From: Pseudomonadota bacterium
Lineage (GTDB): Bacteria; Pseudomonadota; Gammaproteobacteria; Burkholderiales; Burkholderiaceae_D
Length of the DNA stretch: 12,880 nt
NCBI GenBank assembly: GCA_023422955.1
Contig: JAFAGG010000095.1
Location: forward strand, 1 to 12,880
Reading direction: 5' to 3'
Shown: piece by piece, positions 7,176-12,880 of the stretch
Position numbering within the stretch: the first letter of the stretch is position 1
Layout: each line of letters opens with the position of its first letter
Position numbers and translations under genes: made by a program
Notes under the pieces: generated by a model
Database searches by the model: none
What the model was told of the DNA's origin: nothing
The model's input: the letters and a program-made list of their open reading frames with translations, nothing else

Positions 7176-7463
7176 GCTTGCTGGCGCTGGTTGGTGGAAG
7201 AGGGTGTAGCTACAAGTACTGAATCATACTGCGTTAAGCTCGGTGAAACATGGCTTGTGCGGGAAGCTTCCGTTTTTCGGGCGCGATATCGTGCATAAAT
7301 GCAAATGCTTTTGCAGGCGCTTCGGCATCAGGCCGTCGAAGCTTCACATGCGATAGGCATGTGCATGGCGAGTCTAGCCTGAGCCGGCAATTCGGTTGCC
7401 GTTGGCTTGTTGCCACAAATTGCCAAGCCTGATGGAAATATACTGCGTGGCACATCAAGAAGC
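7176..7463. other. Intergenic region upstream of the receiver-Hpt gene
   Basis: No gene is supported here. On the minus strand a -10-like TATGAT occurs near 7225-7230 without a good -35. The perfect inverted repeat at 7345-7363 is the only other structured element. Confidence 0.4.
7345..7363. repeat. Perfect 7-bp inverted repeat, possible operator
   Basis: CACATGC (7345-7351) and GCATGTG (7357-7363) flank a 5-bp spacer. It lies about 170-190 bp upstream of the receiver-Hpt start. Its size fits a dimeric regulator site, but no family is recognised. Confidence 0.4.
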
Positions 7464-7465
7464 AC

Positions 7466-7495
7466 AAAAAGAAAACCCGGCAGATGCCGGGTTTT
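7466..7495 (-). terminator. Rho-independent terminator of the FNR-like gene
   Basis: AAAACCCGGC (7472-7481) pairs perfectly with GCCGGGTTTT (7486-7495) across a 4-nt loop. Read leftwards, the stem is followed by TTTTCTTTTTG, a good U-tract. It lies 35 bp beyond the stop of the FNR-like gene. Because both flanks are A/T rich it may work weakly in the other direction too. Confidence 0.9.
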
Positions 7496-7529
7496 CAATG
7501 AAGGTTGAAACGGGGAAGCTAATCCGCCA

Positions 7530-8405
7530 TCAGGCAGTTGCCAGTTTTTCCCATGAGCCTTCGGCCTCTTGCTTGGCTTGTTGTTGCTTGGCCTTCTTGG
7601 CTGCCGCTTGCTTGGCGCGGGAGCTGGAAGGAGGCAGGCGGCGCAGCGTTTTCAGCGCATCCAGGTCTTTGATGCCGATCGAACGCTGATCCACGCTGAT
7701 CAGGCCAATTTCATTGAAGGCAGACAAGGTGCGGCTAACCGTTTCCAGAGTCAGGCCGAGATAGCTGCCGATTTCATGGCGTGTCATGCGCAAGTTGAAC
7801 AGTTTGCTGGAGTAACCCATCTCGGCAAAACGCTCCGACAGGGAAACCAGGAAGCGGGCTACCCGCGCTTCGGCGCTCAATGCGCCCAGCATGCTGACCA
7901 TGCCTTGTTCCCGCACCAGTTCGCGGCTCATGACGCTGTACATGGCGTGCTCCAGTTCAGCGTGCACACGGCCCAGCGAGGTGAATTTCTTGAAGGGGAG
8001 CAGGATCAGGTCGCAGTTTGAAAGCGCAACTGCTTCGGAAGAGTAACGTTTGGTGTGAATGCCATCCACGCCGAACAGGTCGCCTTTCATGGGAAAGCTC
8101 AGAACTTGTTCATTGCCGAATTCATCAATCAGAACGGTCTTCAGGAAGCCGGAGTGAACGACGTAAAGCGTATCGAAAGGTTGTCCGATGGTGTGAATGC
8201 GTTGTCCGGTTTTGAATTGAACGTGCTGGAAAAGAAACTCTTCGTCATTGACGGAGACGGTCGTCGGAATACGCAATAAATCGCACAGCTCTTTCAGATT
8301 GGACCACAGCTTGCCTTGTCGTTGCCAGCCTGCTTCCGAAGAAGATGAGTGCAAAGTCGAAGGGGTAGCTTCCGAGCGAAGTTCAGACGTTTGCGTGGAC
8401 AACAT
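7530..8405 (-). CDS. FNR-like Crp/Fnr family transcriptional regulator
   Basis: A 291-residue regulator, numbered from ATG 8405. Order: variable N-terminus (1-38), cyclic-nucleotide-binding fold (about 55-140, VVHSGFLKTVLIDEFGNEQV), dimerisation helix, and winged helix-turn-helix (about 205-228, TRHEIGSYLGLTLETVSR). The recognition residues Glu221, Ser224 and Arg225 match FNR, predicting TTGAT-N4-ATCAA-type targets. Only two cysteines fit FNR iron-sulfur ligands: Cys41 (like E. coli Cys29) and Cys131 (like Cys122). The positions of Cys20 and Cys23 are not cysteine, so a normal 4Fe-4S oxygen sensor is doubtful. Residues about 259-291 are a Lys/Ala/Gln-rich tail (RAKQAAAKKAKQQQAK) absent from E. 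coli FNR. AGGAGA at 8416-8411 sits correctly for ATG 8405 and overlaps the ATG at 8411, ruling the latter out. Confidence 0.93.
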   Translation of the reverse strand: MLSTQTSELRSEATPSTLHSSSSEAGWQRQGKLWSNLKELCDLLRIPTTVSVNDEEFLFQHVQFKTGQRIHTIGQPFDTLYVVHSGFLKTVLIDEFGNEQVLSFPMKGDLFGVDGIHTKRYSSEAVALSNCDLILLPFKKFTSLGRVHAELEHAMYSVMSRELVREQGMVSMLGALSAEARVARFLVSLSERFAEMGYSSKLFNLRMTRHEIGSYLGLTLETVSRTLSAFNEIGLISVDQRSIGIKDLDALKTLRRLPPSSSRAKQAAAKKAKQQQAKQEAEGSWEKLATA

Positions 8406-8410
8406 AATCA

Positions 8411-8416
8411 TCTCCT
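8411..8416 (-). promoter_or_regulatory. Ribosome binding site deciding the FNR-like gene start
   Basis: AGGAGA on the minus strand. Its core ends six bases before the ATG at 8405 but overlaps a second ATG at 8411, so translation should begin at 8405. Confidence 0.8.
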
Positions 8417-8442
8417 ATTTCAAATCGTTAAATTGCTTTAAG

Positions 8443-8461
8443 GCGGCATTGCATATGCCGC
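8443..8461. repeat. Perfect inverted repeat just upstream of the FNR-like gene
   Basis: GCGGCAT (8443-8449) and ATGCCGC (8455-8461) flank a 5-bp spacer, 38-56 bp upstream of the start codon at 8405. In DNA it could be an operator; in the mRNA it would form a stable 7-bp leader hairpin about 25 nt ahead of the ribosome site. It does not match the FNR box, so simple autoregulation through that sequence is not supported. Confidence 0.55.
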
Positions 8462-8580
8462 ATCTCATCCCAGTTTGTTTTTTTGTAATTAAATACGACG
8501 CTACACGGAATTCTTTTGTTTGCGTGGCAGGAACACGGAGCCCTCTGAATGGCTTGCCTTTGGTCACTGCATCACTGCAA

Positions 8581-8656
8581 GACCGTAGTATCGCAACGAG
8601 TTTGATTCTTTACTATCGGTAGGTACTGAATAGACTTGTAGGAATGCGCCTACGAG
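8581..8656. other. Two hairpin-forming repeats after the response regulator gene
   Basis: ACCG-TAGTA (8582-8590) pairs with TACTATCGGT (8611-8620) with one bulge and a 20-nt loop. CTTGTAGG (8635-8642) pairs with CCTACGAG (8649-8656), eight pairs including one G-U, with a 6-nt loop. The second lies 35 bp past the stop of the leftward response regulator and might end or stabilise its transcript, but no U-tract follows, so an intrinsic terminator is unlikely. The rest of 8412-8690 shows nothing else I can support. Confidence 0.35.
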
Positions 8657-8690
8657 GATGACGCAATCAGGAAGGGGAGATAGGAGGAAA

Positions 8691-9335
8691 TTAGACGCGG
8701 AAGGGGGTGAGAAGGCGGTGTGCTACGGCGTATTGCACCAGATCTGCCAGGGAGGAAACCCCCATTTTGTGCAGGATGCGGGTCTTGTGGGTGCTGACGG
8801 TTTTCACGCTGACATGAAGCAGCTCGGCAATCTCGGTGATGGACTTGCCGCCTACCAGCAGGCTGAAAACTTCAAACTCCCGGTCAGACAGTTGCTTATG
8901 AGGCAAATCTTCGCTTGCAGGCATGACATCCATGGCTAGCTGCTCTGCAACTTCCAGGCTGATATAAGGACGTCCCGAGGCAACACGACGAATGGCGCTG
9001 ACCAACTGGGTTGCAGCACTTTCCTTAGTGAGGTAACCACGGGCGCCGGCGCGGATGGCACGCACTGCATACTGCTCTTCATCGTGCATGGTCAGCACCA
9101 GGATGGGCAGTTTGGGCATTTCATCCTTGATCTGGCGAATCAGGTCAACGCCACTGCGGCCCGGCATCGATAAATCCAGCATCAGCAGATCGAACCCACC
9201 TTTGCGAATGTGTGCGAGAACCTCAAAGCCGTCTACTGCTTCGCCAACTACTTCAATATCTTCAGCGCCATCCAGAATGCGTTTTAAGCCTTCCCGCATA
9301 ATGGTGTGGTCGTCGGCGATAACAATACGGATCAT
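8691..9335 (-). CDS. NarL/FixJ family response regulator (LuxR-type HTH)
   Basis: A 214-residue two-component response regulator. The receiver domain (1-120) has the acidic pair Asp8-Asp9 (IVIADDH), phospho-acceptor Asp54 (LLMLDLSMPG), Thr82 and Lys104 (YLTKES). A linker leads to a LuxR-type helix-turn-helix (about 148-205; LSDREFEVFSLLVGGKSITE, VKTVSTHK). All phosphorylation residues are intact, so control by a sensor kinase is expected; none is encoded in the window. The ATG at 9335 places MIRIVIADDH at the N-terminus as in the family; a TTG at 9401 would add 22 residues with no family counterpart. Ribosome site weak. It precedes the FNR-like gene on the same strand by 285 bp, with separate signals between. 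Neighbourhood with an FNR-type regulator hints at a redox or respiratory role, which is inference only. Confidence 0.93.
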   Translation of the reverse strand: MIRIVIADDHTIMREGLKRILDGAEDIEVVGEAVDGFEVLAHIRKGGFDLLMLDLSMPGRSGVDLIRQIKDEMPKLPILVLTMHDEEQYAVRAIRAGARGYLTKESAATQLVSAIRRVASGRPYISLEVAEQLAMDVMPASEDLPHKQLSDREFEVFSLLVGGKSITEIAELLHVSVKTVSTHKTRILHKMGVSSLADLVQYAVAHRLLTPFRV

Positions 9336-9712
9336 ATAAGTTTGAAAAATTAAATGCTCGCCACAGTCACATGAGTACAGATTTGTAACCGAGTGTCGCA
9401 ATCATGGAACCAAGAACAGTATTGTTGTTTAGATACTGTGAGATATGCAACGTCCGGTAAGAGTATAGATGGGTTTCCTACTGGCGATCAATCCAAAAAC
9501 AAACAAACCATTCAATTTCAATCATATTTTGTATGAATATAAGGAAAGAAAAAGATTATATGGAAAGTCGCAGATCAGCTTGCTGAACTGTGTTGGGGTA
9601 GAGAATAAAAATAGGTCGAGAAAAACGCAGATCGTTAACCTCCGGGACGTGCTTGCTCACTGTAGTAGACTGTCGGGCAATTGAAAACCTGAAATGAGCA
9701 TTGCGCTGAATT
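9336..9712. other. Divergent intergenic region with an AT-rich core
   Basis: This gap lies between the leftward response regulator and the rightward DUF2721 gene. Positions about 9480-9620 are clearly richer in A and T than the rest of the window. A 71-codon frame at 9469-9684 (plus) spans it, but has only a weak ribosome site and no recognisable domain, so I do not call it a gene. The inverted repeat at 9416-9439 is the other structured element. No strong promoter is evident for either gene. Confidence 0.45.
9416..9439. repeat. Inverted repeat ACAGTAT-N10-ATACTGT, possible operator
   Basis: ACAGTAT (9416-9422) and ATACTGT (9433-9439) are perfect complements across 10 bp, so like positions in the arms are 17 bp apart, or about one and a half helical turns. 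It lies 81-104 bp upstream of the response regulator start, a plausible activator or repressor position. The binding protein is unknown; an autoregulatory site is one option. Confidence 0.45.
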
Positions 9713-10156
9713 ATGGAAATACAAATTGGTGACGTCGGGCACATTATCCAGCTTGCCATTGCGCCCGTATTTCTGTTGACCGGGGTCGGGACTAATCTGA
9801 TCGTATTGACGAATCGTCTTGCGCGCATCATCGATCGGTCGCGGGTGCTGGAAGAGCGCGCCCAAAAAGGGCAGGGAATGGAGGGGGATGAAGAGGAGAT
9901 CCGGGTATTGTATAGGCGCGCTTACTTGGTAAACGGGGCAATTACTCTAAGCACCACCTGCGCACTCCTGATTTGTGTGGTTATTGCTGCGCTATTCTTG
10001 TGGGATGCCTTCAGATTAAGCCTGGCCTATTTTATTGCCGTTCTGTTTGTGCTGGCCATGCTTGCGCTGATAGGGAGCTTTGTTTATCTCTTGCAGGAAA
10101 TCTTTTTTGCCACTAGCACTCTTTCGGTGCGAAGTCGAAGAATCAACAGGAATTAA
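9713..10156 (+). CDS. DUF2721 family inner-membrane protein
   Basis: A 147-residue protein matching DUF2721. The family signature is plain at residues about 9-46 (HIIQLAIAPVFLLTGVGTNL then VLTNRLARIIDRSR). Predicted membrane segments lie at about 8-32, 75-98 and 101-128, with a charged cytoplasmic-looking loop between the first and second (EERAQKGQGMEGDEEEIRVL) and a basic C-terminus (SVRSRRINRN). The function of the family is unknown. The ribosome site before ATG 9713 is weak, but the family signature begins right after this Met. It converges with the Pal gene; the stops are 96 bp apart with a shared terminator between. Confidence 0.88.
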   Translation: MEIQIGDVGHIIQLAIAPVFLLTGVGTNLIVLTNRLARIIDRSRVLEERAQKGQGMEGDEEEIRVLYRRAYLVNGAITLSTTCALLICVVIAALFLWDAFRLSLAYFIAVLFVLAMLALIGSFVYLLQEIFFATSTLSVRSRRINRN

Positions 10157-10206
10157 TAGCGATCGCTGGAGGGAATTCTGATGCCGGCACTGAAAGCTGG
10201 CCAAGG

Positions 10207-10243
10207 AAGAAAAACTCCGGCAAGAGCTTCCTGCCGGAGTTTT
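10207..10243. terminator. Bidirectional rho-independent terminator between DUF2721 and Pal genes
   Basis: AAAACTCCGGCA (10211-10222) pairs perfectly over 12 bp with TGCCGGAGTTTT (10232-10243) around a 9-nt loop. Leftward transcripts (Pal) meet TTTTTCTT after the stem; rightward transcripts (DUF2721) meet TTTT. It starts 10 bp beyond the Pal stop and 55 bp beyond the DUF2721 stop, so it should serve both. Confidence 0.92.
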
Positions 10244-10252
10244 AAAAACGTA

Positions 10253-10768
10253 TTACTTGTAAACGATGTCTGCGCGGCGGTTTTCGCTCCAAGCCGCCTC
10301 ATTGCTACCTTGTGCGCGAGGTTTTTCTTCGCCAAACGACACAGCTTCCACCTGCTTGCCAGAAACTCCCAGTACTTCTAAAGAACGACGCACGGCTTCA
10401 GCACGCTTTTGGCCCAAGGCGAGGTTGTATTCGCTGCTGCCGCGGTCATCTGCGTGACCTTCGATCGCGATCTGGCGATTGGAGTTCTTCGAGAGATAGT
10501 CAGCATGGGCTGCGATCGTCGATTTGAACTCATCCTTGACTTGGAAGTCATCAAAATCAAAGTGAATGCTGCGTTTGGCCAGCGCGTGTTTGGGATCCTG
10601 CAGAGGATCATAAGCAGGCGCTGTCACGGATGCGGATGTTGCAGGGGCGGTAGCTGCAGGCGTGGTGCCGGCGGCATTAGTTTCTTCAGCCTTCTTTGGG
10701 GTGCTGCTGCATGCCGCGAGCGTCAACAACGCGGTTAAAAGAGCAGGCATCAAAATCACTTTACGCAT
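10253..10768 (-). CDS. pal: Peptidoglycan-associated lipoprotein (Pal/OmpA family)
   Basis: A 171-residue lipoprotein. A lipoprotein signal peptide ends in the lipobox LAAC, with Cys20 as the lipidated residue; Ser21 after it predicts sorting to the outer membrane. An Ala/Thr/Pro-rich linker (about 30-55) is followed by an OmpA-like peptidoglycan-binding domain (about 66-171). Asp107 in EGHADDRGSSEYN and Arg122 in GQKRAEAV have the 15-residue spacing of the diaminopimelate-contacting pair known in OmpA proteins, and NRRADIVY closes the domain. Pal tethers the outer membrane to peptidoglycan in the Tol-Pal system. Unusually, no tolB or ybgF/cpoB neighbour is present: the gene stands alone with its own ribosome site, candidate promoter and terminator. 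It may be a second Pal paralogue; the symbol is therefore provisional. Confidence 0.9.
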   Translation of the reverse strand: MRKVILMPALLTALLTLAACSSTPKKAEETNAAGTTPAATAPATSASVTAPAYDPLQDPKHALAKRSIHFDFDDFQVKDEFKSTIAAHADYLSKNSNRQIAIEGHADDRGSSEYNLALGQKRAEAVRRSLEVLGVSGKQVEAVSFGEEKPRAQGSNEAAWSENRRADIVYK

Positions 10769-10772
10769 GAAA

Positions 10773-10779
10773 TCTCCTT
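10773..10779 (-). promoter_or_regulatory. Strong ribosome binding site of the Pal gene
   Basis: AAGGAGA on the minus strand, with AAGGAG five bases before the ATG at 10768. It is among the best in the window and fits a highly expressed envelope protein. Confidence 0.85.
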
Positions 10780-10837
10780 CAAGTTAGATATGGAAACAAT
10801 CTCGTGTCGTTGCGTTTGGTTAACGAAATCGCCTGAA

Positions 10838-10843
10838 ATTATA
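10838..10843 (-). promoter_or_regulatory. Candidate -10 element of the Pal promoter
   Basis: A perfect TATAAT on the minus strand, 70 bp upstream of the Pal start codon. The hexamer expected 17 bp further upstream is not a good -35, so the promoter may be weak or activator-dependent. Confidence 0.45.
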
Positions 10844-11464
10844 TAGGTAACATCCCTTTTTTGGGCGTTATTTGTGTGAGTGTTTATTTCAAGCTTTTAG
10901 CGAGAAAAATGGTGAAAGTGACCATGCAAAGTTTCTTGTGAAAAGAAGTGGGAGCCGTACTGACTGCTTAATCCTAATAAGGCTTAATCTTGATAGGCGT
11001 GTGGTGAGAAAGGATGGGTGTAGGTTTTCTGCTTCTGGCTAACTTGTATCCAAGTAAAAGGAGAGGAGATTGGTTGGAGATTTCAACGGTTATCAAGAAT
11101 GTCTGAAATGGTGAAGTGATTTCATAAAGAGCACGGCTGAAGCAGAGGCATTAATAAAAGGTCGATGAATGGCTATGCATCCGGCGGGCGAAAATGAACC
11201 GGGTTGGGAGGCGGCTCTGCTTTTCTTTGTTCGGTAGGTAAGTAAGAAAGTAAGAGTTTATTTGCCTAACTATATAAGAGTAGAGGCAAGCAGTCGGAAA
11301 CCCTGTCGAGGGGAATTCTGGCTGAGTAGCGTTTTCCAGCGAAGAGTTACTTGAGTAAACGGCTTTGCAGCTCTGCTTGGAGCGAAAGTTTTCATCAGTT
11401 AGACCGAATTCTGTAAGGGAATTGATTCGGAAAGTGATTGAGCGTTTATTTTGTGGTGAAGGTG
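10844..11464. other. Gene-free region before the rRNA promoters
   Basis: About 620 bp without a supportable gene. It is purine-rich on the plus strand in parts (for example 11055-11085 and 11230-11260). A 16-bp imperfect direct repeat starts GCTTAATC at 10966 and again at 10982. TTGAGT at 11351-11356 lies 114 bp before the first rRNA promoter but is not followed by a -10 element. I cannot exclude a small RNA here. Confidence 0.4.
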
Positions 11465-11493
11465 TTGACGAAGTGCGGGGGAATGGTCATACT
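11465..11493 (+). promoter_or_regulatory. rRNA operon promoter, copy 1
   Basis: TTGACG (11465-11470), a 17-bp spacer and CATACT (11488-11493), followed by the GC-rich discriminator CTCG. It shares the downstream segment CTCTTTGCTGC with the next promoter. Its -10 is the weakest of the three. Confidence 0.7.
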
Positions 11494-11577
11494 CTCGCCT
11501 CTTTGCTGCTGCCGGTGGGGCGGCAAAGCGGGATCGAGAAGTTGGCAGGTTAGCTGGTAAAACTCTAGCGAAATCTG

Positions 11578-11606
11578 TTGACGAGAAGTTGAAACAGCTT
11601 CATAAT
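11578..11606 (+). promoter_or_regulatory. rRNA operon promoter, copy 2
   Basis: TTGACG (11578-11583), 17-bp spacer, CATAAT (11601-11606), then discriminator CTCG; transcription start expected near 11613. It begins 113 bp after copy 1. Downstream, CTTTGCTGC (11614-11622) can pair with GCAGC-GC-AAAG (11630-11640). The C/G-containing discriminator is the type associated with stringent (ppGpp/DksA) control of rRNA promoters. Confidence 0.85.
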
Positions 11607-11689
11607 CTCGTTTCTTTGCTGCAGCGAAAGCAGCGCAAAGGCAGCGACGCAGTCAACCAGTTAAGCTTCAAAATAAAAAGCGAAATTAG

Positions 11690-11718
11690 TTGACGGCAAT
11701 CAGGAAAAGCTGCATAAT
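11690..11718 (+). promoter_or_regulatory. rRNA operon promoter, copy 3 (proximal)
   Basis: TTGACG (11690-11695), 17-bp spacer, CATAAT (11713-11718), discriminator CTCG; start expected near 11725, giving a leader of about 265 nt. It begins 112 bp after copy 2. The A-rich stretch at 11669-11680 directly upstream is a plausible UP element for the RNA polymerase alpha subunits. A 6-bp stem TGACGA/TCGTCA (11735-11740 with 11751-11756) follows the start. Confidence 0.87.
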
Positions 11719-11757
11719 CTCGTTTCTCTGCTGCTGACGAACACAACGCTTCGTCAA

Positions 11758-11812
11758 GGTCTGAAAAGACCGAAGATTCTCCGGAATCGCAGCGAACTAG
11801 GTTCTTTAAAAA
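11758..11812 (+). promoter_or_regulatory. rRNA antitermination site (boxB-like hairpin and boxA)
   Basis: GGTCT-GAAA-AGACC (11758-11771) is a 5-bp hairpin with a GNRA tetraloop, like boxB. GTTCTTTAAAAA (11801-11812) resembles boxA, the NusB-S10 binding sequence in rRNA leaders. The order boxB then boxA and the place between promoter and 16S match known rRNA leaders. It should let RNA polymerase read the non-translated operon without Rho termination. Confidence 0.75.
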
Positions 11813-11849
11813 TTAACAGCCGATAAGTGTGGGCGCTTGGTGGAGTACA

Positions 11850-11976
11850 GTGGTCTTCGGATCACAGAGCTCAAAATATCAAGTGCTCACAAAAGAAACA
11901 GATAGGTAAGTTCGCAAGAACTTTCCTTGTCAGTATTTTGAGTGAGCGACGGTTCTTCGGAGCCTGGCGAAAGCCA
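11850..11976 (+). other. 16S leader with consecutive tetraloop hairpins
   Basis: Four compact hairpins: GTGGTC-TTCG-GATCAC (11850-11865), AAGTTC-GCAA-GAACTT (11908-11923), GGTTC-TTCG-GAGCC (11951-11964) and TGGC-GAAA-GCCA (11965-11976). All have UUCG or GNRA tetraloops, the most stable kinds in RNA. The GCAA hairpin sits inside a longer stem, CTCAAAATA (11870-11878) with TATTTTGAG (11934-11942), extended by CAAG/CTTG (11880-11883 with 11926-11929). This part is removed during 16S maturation and probably guides folding and processing. Confidence 0.7.
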
Positions 11977-11989
11977 CAAAACAGAGATT

Positions 11990-12880
<891 letters not shown>

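Noticed and set aside
7569..8021. A 150-codon frame on the plus strand
   Set aside because: It is antisense to the FNR-like gene, whose domains and start signals are clear.
9469..9684. A 71-codon plus-strand frame before the DUF2721 gene
   Set aside because: Weak ribosome site, AT-rich low-complexity composition and no recognisable features. It cannot be excluded but is not supported.
8406..9712. FNR boxes (TTGAT-N4-ATCAA) near the FNR-like and response regulator genes
   Set aside because: I looked for the dyad in both intergenic regions and found only half-sites, so autoregulation through an FNR box is not supported.
10966..10997. Two imperfect 16-bp direct repeats starting GCTTAATC
   Set aside because: Only two diverged copies in AT-rich non-coding DNA, about 12 of 16 bases matching; possibly chance and too weak to call a binding site.
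11365..11553. A 62-codon plus-strand frame
   Set aside because: It covers the first rRNA promoter and part of its transcript and lacks a ribosome site.

Overview
The window looks like chromosomal core sequence from a betaproteobacterium, most likely of the order Burkholderiales. The evidence is a 5' partial 16S rRNA gene at the right end whose signature segments read as betaproteobacterial, a GC-rich coding style, and the gene families present (YgiQ, DUF2721, a BON/SRPBCC membrane protein, Pal). From memory the 16S leans towards Oxalobacteraceae-like lineages, but I could not run a comparison, so the family assignment is tentative. I see no prophage, insertion sequence, CRISPR array, tRNA or conjugation gene.

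Layout, left to right. Positions 1-334 hold no gene, but carry a hairpin and a diverged 66-bp tandem duplication that look like intergenic repeat material. Positions 335-4699 are four genes read leftwards: an exported DRGH-type DNA/RNA nuclease, an acidic 82-residue protein of unknown function, the radical-SAM protein YgiQ, and a DUF429 RNase H-like protein. A four-copy 9-bp tandem repeat lies between the nuclease and the 82-residue gene. A 480-bp gap with a good sigma-54-type promoter match leads rightwards into a membrane-anchored BON plus SRPBCC protein (5179-6360). This gene converges on an orphan receiver-Hpt phosphorelay protein (6396-7175, minus strand).

Positions 7464-9335 hold two leftward regulators: an FNR-like Crp-family activator (two of four iron-sulfur cysteines retained, histone-H1-like tail, strong terminator) and a NarL/FixJ-type response regulator. 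Inverted repeats lie upstream of each. A DUF2721 membrane protein (9713-10156, plus) converges on a Pal-type lipoprotein (10253-10768, minus), and the two share a bidirectional terminator.

From 10769 to 11989 there is no protein gene. The last 525 bp of this stretch are the control region of an rRNA operon: three near-consensus promoters in 112-113 bp register, then a boxB/boxA antitermination site and a row of tetraloop hairpins running up to the 16S start near 11990. The 16S continues beyond the window.

Functionally the window mixes housekeeping (ribosome synthesis, envelope integrity) with signal transduction: three regulators, none with a sensor kinase in view. No complete novel multi-gene system is evident. 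The most unusual signals are the triplicated rRNA promoter module, the tetraloop-rich leader, the atypical FNR-like and receiver-Hpt proteins, and the sigma-54-like site.
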